From Stomorhina lunata (lineage: Eukaryota; Arthropoda; Insecta; Diptera; Rhiniidae), in assembly GCA_933228675.1 (NCBI GenBank), contig OW121743.1, positions 61,945,118-62,009,117 of the forward strand: DNA of 64,000 nucleotides. The letters run 5' to 3'. The position numbers and the translations under genes are program-made. Below, piece after piece: positions 11,766 through 25,418 of the stretch (the first letter of the stretch is position 1; every line of letters starts with the position of its first letter). Below the pieces are notes generated by a model that saw only the letters and a program-made list of their open reading frames with translations, did no database searches and was not told the DNA's origin.

Positions 11766-14700
11766 ATTTTTATAGGAAATTTTTCAAAAATTTCCTATTT
11801 TTATTATAGGAAATTTTTCAAAAATTTACTATTTTTATTATAGGAAATTTTTCAAAAATTTACTATTTTTATTATAGGAAATTTTTTTAAAAATTTACTA
11901 TTTTTGTTGTAGGAAATTTTTCAAAAATTTATTATTTTTATTATTGGAATTTTTATAAAAATTTACTATTTTTATAGGAAACTATTTAAAAATTTACTTT
12001 TTTTATAGAAAATTTTTTCATTTTTATAAGAAATTTTTCAAAAATTTACTATTTTTATAGGAAATTTTTCAAAAATTTCCTATGTTTATTGGAAATTTTT
12101 CAAAAATTCTCAATTTTTTAATAAATTTTTCAAAAATTTCCTATTTTTATAGGCAATTTTTCAAAAATTTCCTATTTTTAAAGGAAAATTTTCAAAAATT
12201 TCCTATTTTTATAGGAAAATTTTCAAAAATTTCCTATTTTTATAGGAAAATTTTCAAAAATTTCCTATTTTTATAGGAAATTTTTCAAAAATTTCCTATT
12301 TTTATAGGAAATTTTTCAAAAATTTCCTATTTTTATAGGAAATTTTTCAAAAATTTCCTATTTTTATAGGAAATTTTTCAAAAATTTCCTATTTTTATAG
12401 GAAATTTTTCAAAAATTTCCTATTTTTATAGGAAATTTTCAAAAATTTCCTATTTTTTATAGGAAATTTTTCAAAAATTTCCTATTTTTATAGGAAATTT
12501 TTCAAAAATTTCCTATTTTTATAGGAAATTTTTCAAAAATTTCCTATTTTTATAGGAAATTTTTCAAAAATTTCCTATTTTTATAGGAAATTTTTCAAAA
12601 ATTTCCTATTTTTATAGGAAATTTTTCAAAAATTTCCTATTTTTATAGGAAATTTTTCAAAAATTTCCTATTTTTATAGGAAATTTTTCAAAAATTTCCT
12701 ATTTTTATAGGAAATTTTTCAAAAATTTCCTATTTTTATAGGAAATTTTTCAAAAATTTCCTATTTTTATAGGAAATTTTTCAAAAATTTCCTATTTTTA
12801 TAGGAAATTTTTCAAAAATTTCCTATTTTTATAGGAAATTTTTCAAAAATTTCCTATTTTTATAGGAAATTTTTCAAAAATTTCCTATTTTTATAGGAAA
12901 TTTTTCAAAAATTTCCTATTTTTATAGGAAATTTTTCAAAAATTTCCTATTTTTATAGGAAATTTTTCAAAAATTTCCTATTTTTATAGGAAATTTTTCA
13001 AAAATTTCCTATTTTTATAGGAAATTTTTCAAAAATTTCCTATTTTTATAGGAAATTTTTCAAAAATTTCCTATTTTTATAGGAAATTTTTCAAAAATTT
13101 CCTATTTTTATAGGAAATTTTTCAAAAATTTCCTATTTTTATAGGAAATTTTTCAAAAATTTCCTATTTTTATAGGAAATTTTTCAAAAATTTCCTATTT
13201 TTATAGGAAATTTTTCAAAAATTTCCTATTTTTATAGGAAATTTTTCAAAAATTTCCTATTTTTATAGGAAATTTTTCAAAAATTTCCTATTTTTATAGG
13301 AAATTTTTCAAAAATTTCCTATTTTTATAGGAATTTTTTCAAAAATTTCCTATTTTTATAGGAAATTTTTCAAAAATTTCCTATTTTTATAGGAAATTTT
13401 TCAAAAATTTCCTATTTTTATAGGAAATTTTTCAAAAATTTCCTATTTTTATAGGAAATTTTTCAAAAATTTCCTATTTTTATAGGAAATTTTTCAAAAA
13501 TTTCCTATTTTTATAGGAAATTTTTCAAAAATTTCCTATTTTTATAGGAAATTTTTCAAAAATTTCCTATTTTTATAGGAAATTTTTCAAAAATTTCCTA
13601 TTTTTATAGGAAATTTTTCAAAAATTTCCTATTTTTATAGGAAATTTTTCAAAAATTTCCTATTTTTATAGGAAATTTTTCAAAAATTTCCTATTTTTAT
13701 AGGAAATTTTTCAAAAATTTCCTATTTTTATAGGAAATTTTTCAAAAATTTCCTATTTTTATAGGAAATTTTTCAAAAATTTCCTATTTTTATAGGAAAT
13801 TTTTCAAAAATTTCCTATTTTTATAGGAAATTTTTCAAAAATTTCCTATTTTTATAGGAAATTTTTCAAAAATTTCCTATTTTTATAGGAAATTATTCAA
13901 AAATTTCCTATTTTTATAGGAAATTTTTCAAAAATTTCCTATTTTTATAGGAAATTTTTCAAAAATTTCCTATTTTTATAGGAAATTTTTCAAAAATTTT
14001 CTATTTTTATAGGAAATTTTTCAAAAATTTCCTTTTTTTATAGGAAATTTTTCAAAAATTTCCTATTTTTATAGGAAATTTTTCAAAAATTTCCTATTTT
14101 TATAGGAAATTTTTCAAAAATTTCCTATTTTTATAGGAAATTTTTCAAAAATTTCCTATTTTTATAGGAAATTATTCAAAAATTTCCTATTTTTATAGGA
14201 AATTTTTCAAAAATTTCCTATTTTTATAGGAAATTTTTCAAAAATTTCCTATTTTTATAGGAAATTTTTCAAAAATTTCCTATTTTTTATAGGAAATTTT
14301 TCAAAAATTTCCTATTTTTATAGGAAATTTTTCAAAAATTTCCTTTTTTTATAGGAAATTTTTCAAAAATTTCCTATTTTTATAGGAAATTTTTCAAAAA
14401 TTTCCTATTTTTATTATAGGAAATTTTTCAAAAATTTACTATTTTTATTATAGGAAATTTTTCAAAAATTTACTATTTTTATTATAGGAAATTTTTTTAA
14501 AAATTTACTATTTTTGTTGTAGGAAATTTTTCAAAAATTTATTATTTTTATTATTGGAATTTTTATAAAAATTTACTATTTTTATAGGAAACTATTTAAA
14601 AATTTACTTTTTTTATAGAAAATTTTTTCATTTTTATAAGAAATTTTTCAAAAATTTACTATTTTTATAGGAAATTTTTCAAAAATTTCCTATGTTTATT

Positions 14701-17700
14701 GGAAATTTTTCAAAAATTCTCAATTTTTTAATAAATTTTTCAAAAATTTCCTATTTTTATAGGCAATTTTTCAAAAATTTCCTATTTTTAAAGGAAATTT
14801 TTCAAAAATTTCCTATTTTTATAGGAAAATTTTCAAAAATTTCCTATTTTTATAGGAAATTTTTCAAAAATTTCCTATTTTTATAGGAAATTTTTCAAAA
14901 ATTTCCTATTTTTATAGGAAATTTTTCAAAAATTTCCTATTTTTATAGGAAATTTTTCAAAAATTTCCTATTTTTATAGGAAATTTTCAAAAATTTCCTA
15001 TTTTTATAGGAAATTTTTCAAAAATTTCCTATTTTTATAGGAAATTTTTCAAAAATTTCCTATTTTTATAGGAAATTTTTCAAAAATTTCCTATTTTTAT
15101 AGGAAATTTTTCAAAAATTTCCTATTTTTTATAGGAAATTTTTCAAAAATTTCCTATTTTTATAGGAAATTTTTCAAAAATTTCCTATTTTTATAGGAAA
15201 TTTTTCAAAAATTTCCTATTTTTATAGGAAATTTTTCAAAAATTTCCTATTTTTATAGGAAATTTTTCAAAAATTTCCTATTTTTATAGGAAATTTTTCA
15301 AAAATTTCCTATTTTTATAGGAAATTTTTCAAAAATTTCCTATTTTTATAGGAAATTTTTCAAAAATTTCCTATTTTTATAGGAAATTTTTCAAAAATTT
15401 CCTATTTTTATAGGAAATTTTTCAAAAATTTCCTATTTTTATAGGAAATTTTTCAAAAATTTCCTATTTTTATAGGAAATTTTTCAAAAATTTCCTATTT
15501 TTATAGGAAATTTTTCAAAAATTTCCTATTTTTATAGGAAATTTTTCAAAAATTTCCTATTTTTATAGGAAATTTTTCAAAAATTTTCTATTTTTATAGG
15601 AAATTTTTCAAAAATTTCCTATTTTTATAGGAAATTTTTCAAAAATTTCCTATTTTTATAGGAAATTTTTCAAAAATTTCCTATTTTTATAGGAAATTTT
15701 TCAAAAATTTCCTATTTTTATAGGAAATTTTTCAAAAATTTCCTATTTTTATAGGAAATTTTTCAAAAATTTCCTATTTTTATAGGAAATTTTTCAAAAA
15801 TTTCCTATTTTTATAGGAAATTTTTCAAAAATTTCCTATTTTTATAGGAAATTTTTCAAAAATTTCCTATTTTTATAGGAAATTTTTCAAAAATTTCCTA
15901 TTTTTATAGGAAATTTTTCAAAAATTTCCTATTTTTATAGGAAATTTTTCAAAAATTTCCTATTTTTATAGGAAATTTTTCAAAAATTTCCTATTTTTAT
16001 AGGAAATTTTTCAAAAATTTCCTATTTTTATAGGAAATTTTTCAAAAATTTCCTATTTTTATAGGAATTTTTTCAAAAATTTCCTATTTTTATAGGAAAT
16101 TTTTCAAAAATTTCCTATTTTTATAGGAAATTTTTCAAAAATTTCCTATTTTTATAGGAAATTTTTCAAAAATTTCCTATTTTTATAAGAAATTTTTCAA
16201 AAATTTCCTATTTTTATAGGAAATTTTTCAAAAATTTCCTATTTTTATAGGAAATTTTTCAAAAATTTCCTATTTTTATAGGAAATTTTTCAAAAATTTC
16301 CTATTTTTATAGGAAATTTTTCAAAAATTTCCTATTTTTATAGGAATTTTTTCAAAAATTTCCTATTTTTATAGGAAATTATTCAAAAATTTCCTATTTT
16401 TATAGGAAATTTTTCAAAAATTTCCTATTTTTATAGGAAATTTTTCAAAAATTTCCTATTTTTATAGGAAATTTTTCAAAAATTTCCTATTTTTATAGGA
16501 AATTTTTCAAAAATTTCCTATTTTTATAGGAAATTTTTCAAAAATTTCCTATTTTTATAGGAAATTTTTCAAAAATTTCCTATTTTTATAGGAAATTTTT
16601 CAAAAATTTCCTATTTTCATAGGAAATTTTTCAAAAATTTCCTATTTTTATAGGAAATTTTTCAAAAATTTCCTATTTTTATAGGAAATTTTTCAAAAAT
16701 TTCCTTTTTTTATAGGAAATTTTTCAAAAATTTCCTATTTTTATAGGAAATTTTTCAAAAATTTCCTATTTTTATAGGAAATTTTTCAAAAATTTCCTAT
16801 TTTTATAAGAAATTTTTCAAAAATTTCCTATTTTTATAGAAAATTTTTCAAAAATTTCCTATTTTTATAGGAAATTTTTCAAAAATTTCCTTTTTTTATA
16901 GGAAATTTTTCAAAAGTTTCATCTTTTTATAGGAAATTTTTCAAAAGTTTATTTTTTTATAGGAAATTTTTCAAAAATTTCCTTTTTTTATAGGAAATTT
17001 TTCAAAAATTTCCTATTTTTATAGGAAATTTTTCAAAAATTTTCTATTTTTATAGGAAATTTTTCAAAAATTTTCTATTTTTATAGGAATTTTTTCAAAA
17101 TTTCCTATTTTTATAGGAAATTTTTCAAAAATTTCCTATTTTTATAGGAAATTTTTCAAAAATTTCCTATTTTTATAGGAAATTTTTCAAAAATTTCCTA
17201 TTTTTATAGGAAATTTTTCAAAAATTTCCTATTTTTATAGGAAATTTTTCAAAAATTTCCTATTTTTATAGGAAATTTTTCAAAAATTTCCTATTTTTAT
17301 AGGAATTTTTTCAAAAATTTCCTATTTTTATAGGAAATTTTTCAAAATTTTCCTATTTTTATAGGAAATTTTTCAAAAATTTCCTATTTTTATAGGAAAT
17401 TTTTCAAAAATTTCCTATTTTTATAGGAAATTTTTCAAAAATTTCCTATTTTTATAGGAATTTTTTCAAAAATTTCCTATTTTTATAGGAAATTATTCAA
17501 AAATTTCCTATTTTTATAGGAAATTTTTCAAAAATTTCCTATTTTTATAGGAAATTTTTCAAAAATTTCCTATTTTTATAGGAAATTTTTCAAAAATTTC
17601 CTATTTTTATAGGAAATTTTTCAAAAATTTCCTATTTTTATAGGAAATTTTTCAAAAATTTCCTATTTTTATAGGAAATTTTTCAAAAATTTCCTATTTT

Positions 17701-19395
17701 TATAGGAAATTTTTCAAAAATTTCCTATTTTCATAGGAAATTTTTCAAAAATTTCCTATTTTTATAGGAAATTTTTCAAAAATTTCCTATTTTTATAGGA
17801 AATTTTTCAAAAATTTCCTTTTTTTATAGGAAATTTTTCAAAAATTTCCTATTTTTATAGGAAATTTTTCAAAAATTTCCTATTTTTATAGGAAATTTTT
17901 CAAAAATTTCCTATTTTTATAAGAAATTTTTCAAAAATTTCCTATTTTTATAGAAAATTTTTCAAAAATTTCCTATTTTTATAGGAAATTTTTCAAAAAT
18001 TTCCTTTTTTTATAGGAAATTTTTCAAAAGTTTCATCTTTTTATAGGAAATTTTTCAAAAGTTTATTTTTTTATAGGAAATTTTTCAAAAATTTCCTTTT
18101 TTTATAGGAAATTTTTCAAAAATTTCCTATTTTTATAGGAAATTTTTCAAAAATTTTCTATTTTTATAGGAATTTTTTCAAAATTTCCTATTTTTATAGG
18201 AAATTTTTCAAAAATTTCCTATTTTTATAGGAAATTTTTCAAAAATTTCCTATTTTTATAGGCAATTTTTCAAAAATTTCCTATTTTTATAGGAAATTTT
18301 TCAAAAATTTCCTATTTTTATAGGAAATTTTTCAAAAATTTCCTATTTTTATAGGAAATTTTTCAAAAATTTCCTATTTTTACAGGAAATTTTTCAAAAA
18401 TTTCCTATTTTTATAGGAAATTTTTCAAAAATTTCCTATTTTTATAGGAAATTTTTCAAAAATTTCCTATTTTTATAGGAAATTTTTCAAAAATTTCCTA
18501 TTTTTATAGGAAATTTTTTCAAAAATTTCCTATTTTTATAGGAAATTTTTCAAAAATTTCCTATTTTTATAGGAAATTTTTCAAAAATTTCCTATTTTTA
18601 TTTGAAATTTTTCAAAAATTTCCTATTTTTATTTGAAATTTTTCAAAAATTTCCTATTTTTATAGGAAATTTTTCAAAAATTTCCTATTTTTATAGAAAA
18701 TTTTTCAAAAATTTCCTTTTTTTATAGGAAATTTTTCAAAAATTTCCTATTTTTATAGGAAATTTTTCAAAAATTTCCTAATTTTATTTGAAATTTTTCA
18801 AAAATTTCCTATTTTTATTTGAAATTTTTCAAAAATTTCCTATTTTTATAGGAAATTTTTCAAAAATTTCCTATTTTTATAGGAAATTTTTCAAAAATTT
18901 CCTATTTTTATCGGAAATTTTTCAAAAATTTCCTATTTTTATAGGAAATTTTTTCAAAAATTTCCTATTTTTATAGGAAATTTTTCAAAAATTTCCTACT
19001 TTTATAGGAAATTTTTCAAAAATTTCCTATTTTGATAGGAAATTTTTCAAAAATTTCCTATTTTTGTATTAAATTTTTCGAAAATTTACTATTTTTATAG
19101 GAAAGTTTTCAAAAATTTCCTATTTTTATAGGAAAGTTTTCAAAAATTTCCTATTTTTATAGGAAATTTTCAAAAATTTCCCATTTTTATAGGAAATTTT
19201 TAAAAATTTCCTATTTTTAAAGGAAATTTTTAAACATTTCCTATTTTTATAGGAAATTTTCAAAAATTTCTTATAATATATAATTTTTGAAAAATTTCCT
19301 ATAAAAATAGGAAATTTTTGAAAAATTTCCTGTTTTTATAGGAAATTTTTGAAAAATTTCCTATTTTTATAGGAAATTTTTCAAAACTTTTCTAT
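11766..19395 (+). repeat. 31-bp palindromic satellite, main array (about 245 copies)
   Basis: 7.6 kb of head-to-tail 31-bp units. Each consists of ATAGGAAATTTTT, a single C, AAAAATTTCCTAT and a TTTT spacer, so each unit is a 13-bp perfect inverted repeat around one central base. The first 430 bp are diverged, with ATTTACTATTTTTATTATAGG variants. The same diverged block returns at about 14400, exactly 2610 bp further on, showing a segmental duplication. A second duplication of 1114 bp spans about 16.1-18.3 kb. The last 120 bp (19275-19395) flip to the G-centred orientation. It is non-coding; the FPIFIGNFSKISYF-type open frames are translations of the repeat. Confidence 0.95.
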
Positions 19396-20435
19396 ATAAA
19401 TTTACTTCTTAAAATTATTAATTTTTATTTTGTAAAAGATTTAATAAAATTTAAAATTGTCACATTTTTTTCGCTTTTGTTTTTATTTAAATAACTTTCG
19501 TTGTTTTTTGAGCCCTTGCTCCAGCATATACTCTTTGTTTAAATCCTATTTATTTAGTAAATTATTACTATTATTTTAACTATATTTTTTGTTTGCACTT
19601 GATATTATCATATTTATTTTATTTATCTCTTCATAAACACAAAAACTAATGTCTAATCCTATTTTAATAAAATTTTATATCCTCTTTATGCAACGGATAA
19701 TATCCATATATTGTATTATAATAAACTTTAATAAAATTTCGTGCTAAACCAATTTTAGAAATTTTTTTAAATTTAAATATATTGCAAAAATTCTAACATT
19801 AGACTCATTCATATTCATAGAGATAATGCAAATTAGTGCATGTATGTGTATGGTATATTTATGTGTATATGTATATGTAAGTATAAAACGACAAACTCCG
19901 GAATACAATTTACCCATCTGACCATAACTAATATTATTTATAGGGTCCTACACCGAACCTTTTTATTTTAATACCCATAAATTACCATTGTACTTTATAT
20001 AGTTTATGCACTATAAAGGCTGGCCAGCAAATTGACTTAAGTGATAGATTTCAAAATTATTTTTAAAGCCGTTTTACACATTTTCTAAAGCAATATCTTC
20101 GTTAAGATTTTGTTGATTTTAATTGTATGTTTACAAATTTTGAAAAAGTAATAAATTTCATATATTAAATTTGTCTACTCAAGAATAATTCCTGTTTCTA
20201 TCAATTTTTACATATTGCATTAAATTAAGTAAATCTATCCAAAAAGCGCATGTACTTTTACCAACATTTTATAGCTTTTGGCATAGAACTAGAAAGTTAT
20301 TGTTGAGACCAAAAATAATGCATACTATGGGATTTTTGTTAGGAAATTACAAAACCAGATGAGTTGGAAATGGATGATAAATTTATTTAGGAAAGTGGAG
20401 ATACATATAACCAATGGCTAAGTTCAATGTATTAA
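19396..20435. other. Single-copy AT-rich island
   Basis: No gene is recognised. It contains TATGTGTATATGTATATG-type runs (19855-19880). Nothing else can be supported. Confidence 0.55.
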
Positions 20436-21362
20436 GTAAATTGACAATTTATTGAAAATTTTTAGAAAATTGACTATTTATAGGAATTTTTTCGAAAATT
20501 GACTATTTATAGGAAATTTTTCGAAAATTGATTATTTATACGAAATTTTTCGAAAATGGACTATTTATAGGAAATTTTTCGAAAATTGACTATTTATAGG
20601 AAATTTTTCGAAAATTGACTATTTATAAGAAATTTTTCGAAAATTGACTATTTATAGGAAATTTTTCGAAAATTGACTATTTATAGGAAATTTTTCGAAA
20701 ATTGACTATTTATAGGAAATTTTTCGAAAATTGACTATTTATAGGAAATTTTTCGAAAATTGACTATTTATAGGAAATTTTTCGAAAATTGATTATTTAT
20801 AGGAAATTTTTCGAAAATTGACCATTTATAGACAATTTTTCGAAAATTGACTATTTATAGGAAATTTTTCGAAAATTGACTATTTATAGGAAACTCTTCG
20901 AAAATTGACTGTTTATAGGAAATTTTTCGAAAATTGTCTGTTTATAGGAAATTTTTCGAAAATTGACTATTTATAGAAAATTTTTCAAAAATTTACTATT
21001 TATAGGAAATTTTTCGAAAATTGGCTATATATAGGAAATTTTTCGAAAATTGACTATTTATAGGAAATTTTTAGAAAATTCACTATTTATAGCAAATTTT
21101 TAGAAAATTCACTATGTATAGCAAGTTTCTCGATAATTGACTATTTATAGAAAATTTTCTAAAATTGGCTTTTTATAGGAAATTTTTGCGAAAATTGTAT
21201 TTATAGAAAACTTTTCGAAAATGTACTATTTTTAGCAAATTTTTTGAATAATGACAATTTATAGGAACTTTTTAGAAAATTCACTATTTATAGAAAATTT
21301 TTTGAAATTTGACTATTTACAGGAATTTTTTCGAAAATTGACTATTTAGAAGGAAATTTTAA
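20436..21362 (-). repeat. 29-bp satellite array, reverse orientation
   Basis: About 32 units with the landmarks TTGACTATTTATAGG and AAATTTTTCGAAAA, the reverse complement of the satellite at 7.3-10.6 kb. Units after 21000 are more diverged and include TTTTTAGAAAATTCAC variants. The array ends by passing without spacer into the 31-bp form. Confidence 0.93.
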
Positions 21363-22200
21363 GAAAATTATTTTTATAGGAAATTTTTCAAAAATTTCCT
21401 ATTTTTATAGGAAATTTTTCAAAAATTTCCTATTTTTATAGGAAATTTTTCAAAACATTCCTATTTTTAAAGGAAATTTTTCAAAAATTTCCTATTTTTA
21501 AAGTAAGTTTTTCAAAAATTTCCTATTTTTATAGGAAATTTTTCAAATATTTCCTATTTTTATAGGAAATTTTTCAAAAATTTCCTATTTTTCAAAAATT
21601 TTCTATTTTTATAGGAAATTTTTCAAAAATTTCCTATTTTTATAGGAAATTTTTCAAAAATTTCCTATTTTTACAGGAAATTTTTCAAAAATTTCCTATT
21701 TTTATAGGAAATTTTTGAAAAATTTCCTATTTTTATAGGAAATTTTTCAAAAATTTCCTATTTTTATAGGAAATTTTTCAAAAATTTCCTATTTTTATAG
21801 GATATTTTTCAAAAATTTCCTATTTTTGTAAGAAATTTTTCAAAATTATCCTATTTTCATAGGAAATTTTTCAAAAATTTCCTATTTTTATAGGAAATTT
21901 TTCAAAAATTTCCTATTTTAATAAGAAATTTTTCATAAATTTCCTATTTTAATAAGAAATTTTTCAAAAATTTCCTATTTTAATAAGAAATTTTTCAAAA
22001 ATTTTCTTATTGTAATAAGAAATTTTTCAAAAATATCCTATTTTTATAAGAAATTTGTGAGAAATTTCCTATTTTTATGGGAAATTTTCCAGAAATTTCC
22101 TATTTTTATAGGAAATTTTTCAAAAATTTCCTACTTTTGTTGGATTTTTTTTTTCAAATTTTACAATTTTTATAGGATTTTTTCAAAATTTTAACATTTT
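21363..22200 (+). repeat. 31-bp satellite array, C-centred orientation
   Basis: It directly follows the 29-bp array. There are about 26 units of ATAGGAAATTTTTCAAAAA type. A local variant block (21915-22020) carries TTTTAATAAGAAA in consecutive units, showing recent local spread of a mutation. Confidence 0.93.
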
Positions 22201-24095
22201 TATAAAATTTATATGTTTAATTTAATATTGAATAATTTTGAACACTTTCATCCTCTGGAACTTTTTTTGCTGTTAATAATTGCATTGACAGACTATTTTT
22301 GTACAAACAAAAGTGTAGCCCATTAAATTAACGCCTTTACCAACTTTTCTGTAGGCCATAATGTAGATTGGCTTGTTTGGTTATTTGGCTAATGATTATA
22401 GAACAACGTTACCCACATCACCTCACCATCATGAGGCCACTACCAGCAAGTACCCAAAAGGAAGACCAAGCAACCGCTGCTCTTGTTAATGTTGAGAGCA
22501 GCAACAGCACCATTACCACTATCATTACTCTTGCTTTTAATGCAATTTGGATTTCTGTATTGTTCCAGTTTTAAACATTCAGTGGCAGTGACAGTAGCTG
22601 CCTGCACTAATAGGATATTGGTCAGCTTGTGGTTAACAAATAATAAAAATGCATTATCAGCGACAGTTGGACGTAAGTAAGAGAGGGGATAGAAATGCAG
22701 AGGCAGGAACTGATAGCATTTATATTAAAAACAAAAGAGTTATTTAGCATGTGATATATGTTTGAATGTAGATAATTGTGAAATTATTTTTTGCCATCTA
22801 TTGCTTTCAAACTAAAAAGGCACTAATTATGCAAATGCTATAAATAATTATAAAATATTTATTCTGGTTGAGGTCAAACTGTTCTATATTTTTTCGAAAA
22901 TTAAGAGAACAAAAAGATTTTATTTCTATGATTTATTCTCAACAAATGAAATAAAGAACAAAATTAATTCTAAATTCAATGGTTCGAACAATTGAAAATA
23001 TTTCTGAAGGTATAATTAGGACATTATGAGACAGGAAATTTAAATTTTGAAATAGCGATGAATAAAATAATGAAAATAATGAAAAGCCTACCAGAAAAAT
23101 AAATTGAAATATAAATTACTTTTAATGAAGTTTAGAAAATCTTCCCCAAAAATCAATATTTCTAGTAATATAAAAGCCTTTGAGTATACTTAATATTTAA
23201 TTGAAATATTAAGTATACGCTCTCTGCTTGTATTTTCCCATCTTTATTTAGGGAAATTGTGTATTTGATTACTAAAATCATTGCAGTGTGTAAGCAATCA
23301 ATCAATAAATTTATAAATAACTTATTTTGAACGTCTAGCAATTGACAGAACCTCACCACAATAATCACGACCTCCAGCTGTCTTTATAACCAATAGCCCT
23401 GAGACTTTGCAGTTTTAAGTTTCTGTTATTGTTCGTCAAATCAAATAGTTGTCACCATCACTTTAACAACAATTTCTCATACATATATACATAATACAAA
23501 GACTACAATTATCGTTGAAAACTATAAACTGATGGGGTTAACCCACTGTGAGGTAAACGAACAAATATTTTCTGTGTATTTCGGTAAATCAACAAGCTCT
23601 AAAATCTATTACAATAAATTTAAATTTACATTTTAATATAGCGAAATTATTTTATATTTCAGAACCAGAATTTTCATATCCTCTAGCCATGGGTTAATCA
23701 CCATAAACTGGCAATCAGCCACAATCAATTACTATAATCCAACAAAACTTAGTTGCTTTCGATTGATATTTAATAACAATAATAGTTTATATTCGTAGTT
23801 AGCTGGCACGCCGAAGGAAAAATTTCAGCCTAAAAGCTTTATAAACATAGCATATATGTATATCAAGGAAGAATGATATATAGATACATAAGAAGGGATA
23901 TCGATAGCCAAGTATACAAATAAACGATTATTTACAGAACTTGATACTATGTCTAATAAACACTTAGCTATTATGTCTTTAAATATTATGAACATTCTTG
24001 TACATTATCATTCTTCGACAACAGTTTACAAAAAAAAAAAATAATGAAAAGAAAACATGACTAGTCTTGTTGTATTCTAATATGTACAATAAATG
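22201..24095. other. Single-copy island of 1.9 kb, less AT-rich in part
   Basis: The stretch 22340-22680 has higher GC content than its surroundings and two overlapping open frames of 65-68 codons. These have no domain, no convincing splice sites and low-complexity residues. It looks like ordinary intronic or intergenic fly sequence. An A13 run lies at 24030-24042. No function is proposed. Confidence 0.5.
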
Positions 24096-25418
24096 ATTTA
24101 AATCTTAATCGTTGTCTATATCTTTATATATAATCATAATCTTAGTCTATGTCTTATTCTATGTCTTAGTCTATGTCTTAGTCTATGTCTTAGTCTATGT
24201 CTTAGTCTATGTCTTAGTCTATGTCTTAGTCTATGTCTTAGTCTATGTCTTAGTCTATGTCTTAGCCTATGTCTTAGTCTATGTCTTAGTCTATGTCTTA
24301 ATCTATGTCTTAGTCTATGTCTTAGCCTATGCCTTAGTCTATATCTTAGTCTATGTCTTAGTCTAAGTCTAAGTCTATGTGTTAGTCTATGTCTTAGTCT
24401 GTGTCCTAGTTTATGTCTTGGTCTATGTCTTAGTCTATGTCTTGGTCTATATCTTAGTCTATGTCTTAGTATGTCTTAGTCTATGTCTTAGTCTATGTCT
24501 TAGTCTATGTCTTAGTCTATGTCTTAGTCTATGTCTTAGTCTATGTCTTAGTCTATGTCTTAGTCTATGGCTTAGTCTTAGTCTATGTCTTAGTCTATGT
24601 CTTAGTTTATGTCTTAGTCTTTGTCTTAGTCTATGTCTTAGCCTATGTCTTTGTTTATGTCTATGTCTTATTCTATGTCTTAGTCTATGTCTTAGTCTAT
24701 GTCTTAGTCTATGTCTTAGTCTATGTCTTTGTCTATGGCTTAGTGTATGTCTTAGTCTATGTCTTAGTCTATGTCTTAGTCTATGTCTTAGTCTATGTCT
24801 TAGTCTATGTCTTAGTCTATGTCTTAGTCTATGTCTTAGTCTATGTCTTAGTCTATGTCTTAGTCTATGTCTTAGTCTATGTCTTAGTCTATGTCTTAGT
24901 CTATGTCTTAGTCTATGTCTTAGTCTATGTCTTAGTCTATGTCTTAGTCTATGTCTTAGTCTATGTCTTAGTCTATGTCTTAGTCTATGTCTTAATCTAT
25001 GTCTTAGTCTATGTCTTAGCCTATGCCTTAGTCTATATCTTAGTCTATGTCTTAGTCTAAGTCTAAGTCTATGTGTTAGTCTATGTCTTAGTCTGTGTCC
25101 TAGTTTATATCTTGGTCTATGTCTTAGTCTATGTCTTGGTCTATATCTTAGTCTATGTCTTAGTATGTCTTAGTCTATGTCTTAGTCTATGTCTTAGTCT
25201 ATGTCTTAGTCTATGTCTTAGTCTATGTCTTAGTCTATGTCTTAGTCTATGTCTTAGTCTATGTCTTAGTCTATGTCTTAGTCTATGTCTTAGTCTATAT
25301 CTTAGTCTATGTCTTAGTATATATCTTATTCTTTGTCTTAGTCTTTGTCTTAGTCTATGTCTTAGTCTATGTATTAGTCTATGTCTTAGTCTATGTTTAG
25401 TCTATGGTATAGTCTATG
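24096..25418 (+). repeat. 12-bp satellite (CTTAGTCTATGT), forward orientation
   Basis: About 110 tandem copies of CTTAGTCTATGT. A distinctive run of variants (CTTAATCTATGT, CTTAGCCTATGC, CTTAGTCTATAT, CTAAGTCTAAGT, GTTAGTC) occurs at 24300-24400 and again 694 bp later at about 24994-25094, so the array contains a tandem higher-order duplication. Because 12 is divisible by three, all frames lacking a stop stay open and give (LSLC)n or (YVLV)n. Codon choice and lack of other sequence argue against a protein. The array ends in direct contact with the 31-bp satellite at about 25419. Confidence 0.95.

Noticed and set aside
12082..18976. Open frames of the FIGNFSKISYFYRKF type
   Set aside because: Translations of the 31-bp satellite (31 is not divisible by three, so they stay open for about 60 codons only by lacking stops).
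22368..22680. Two overlapping open frames in a GC-richer patch
   Set aside because: No domain, biased toward Leu, Thr and Ser, and no convincing splice signals; typical of non-coding fly sequence.
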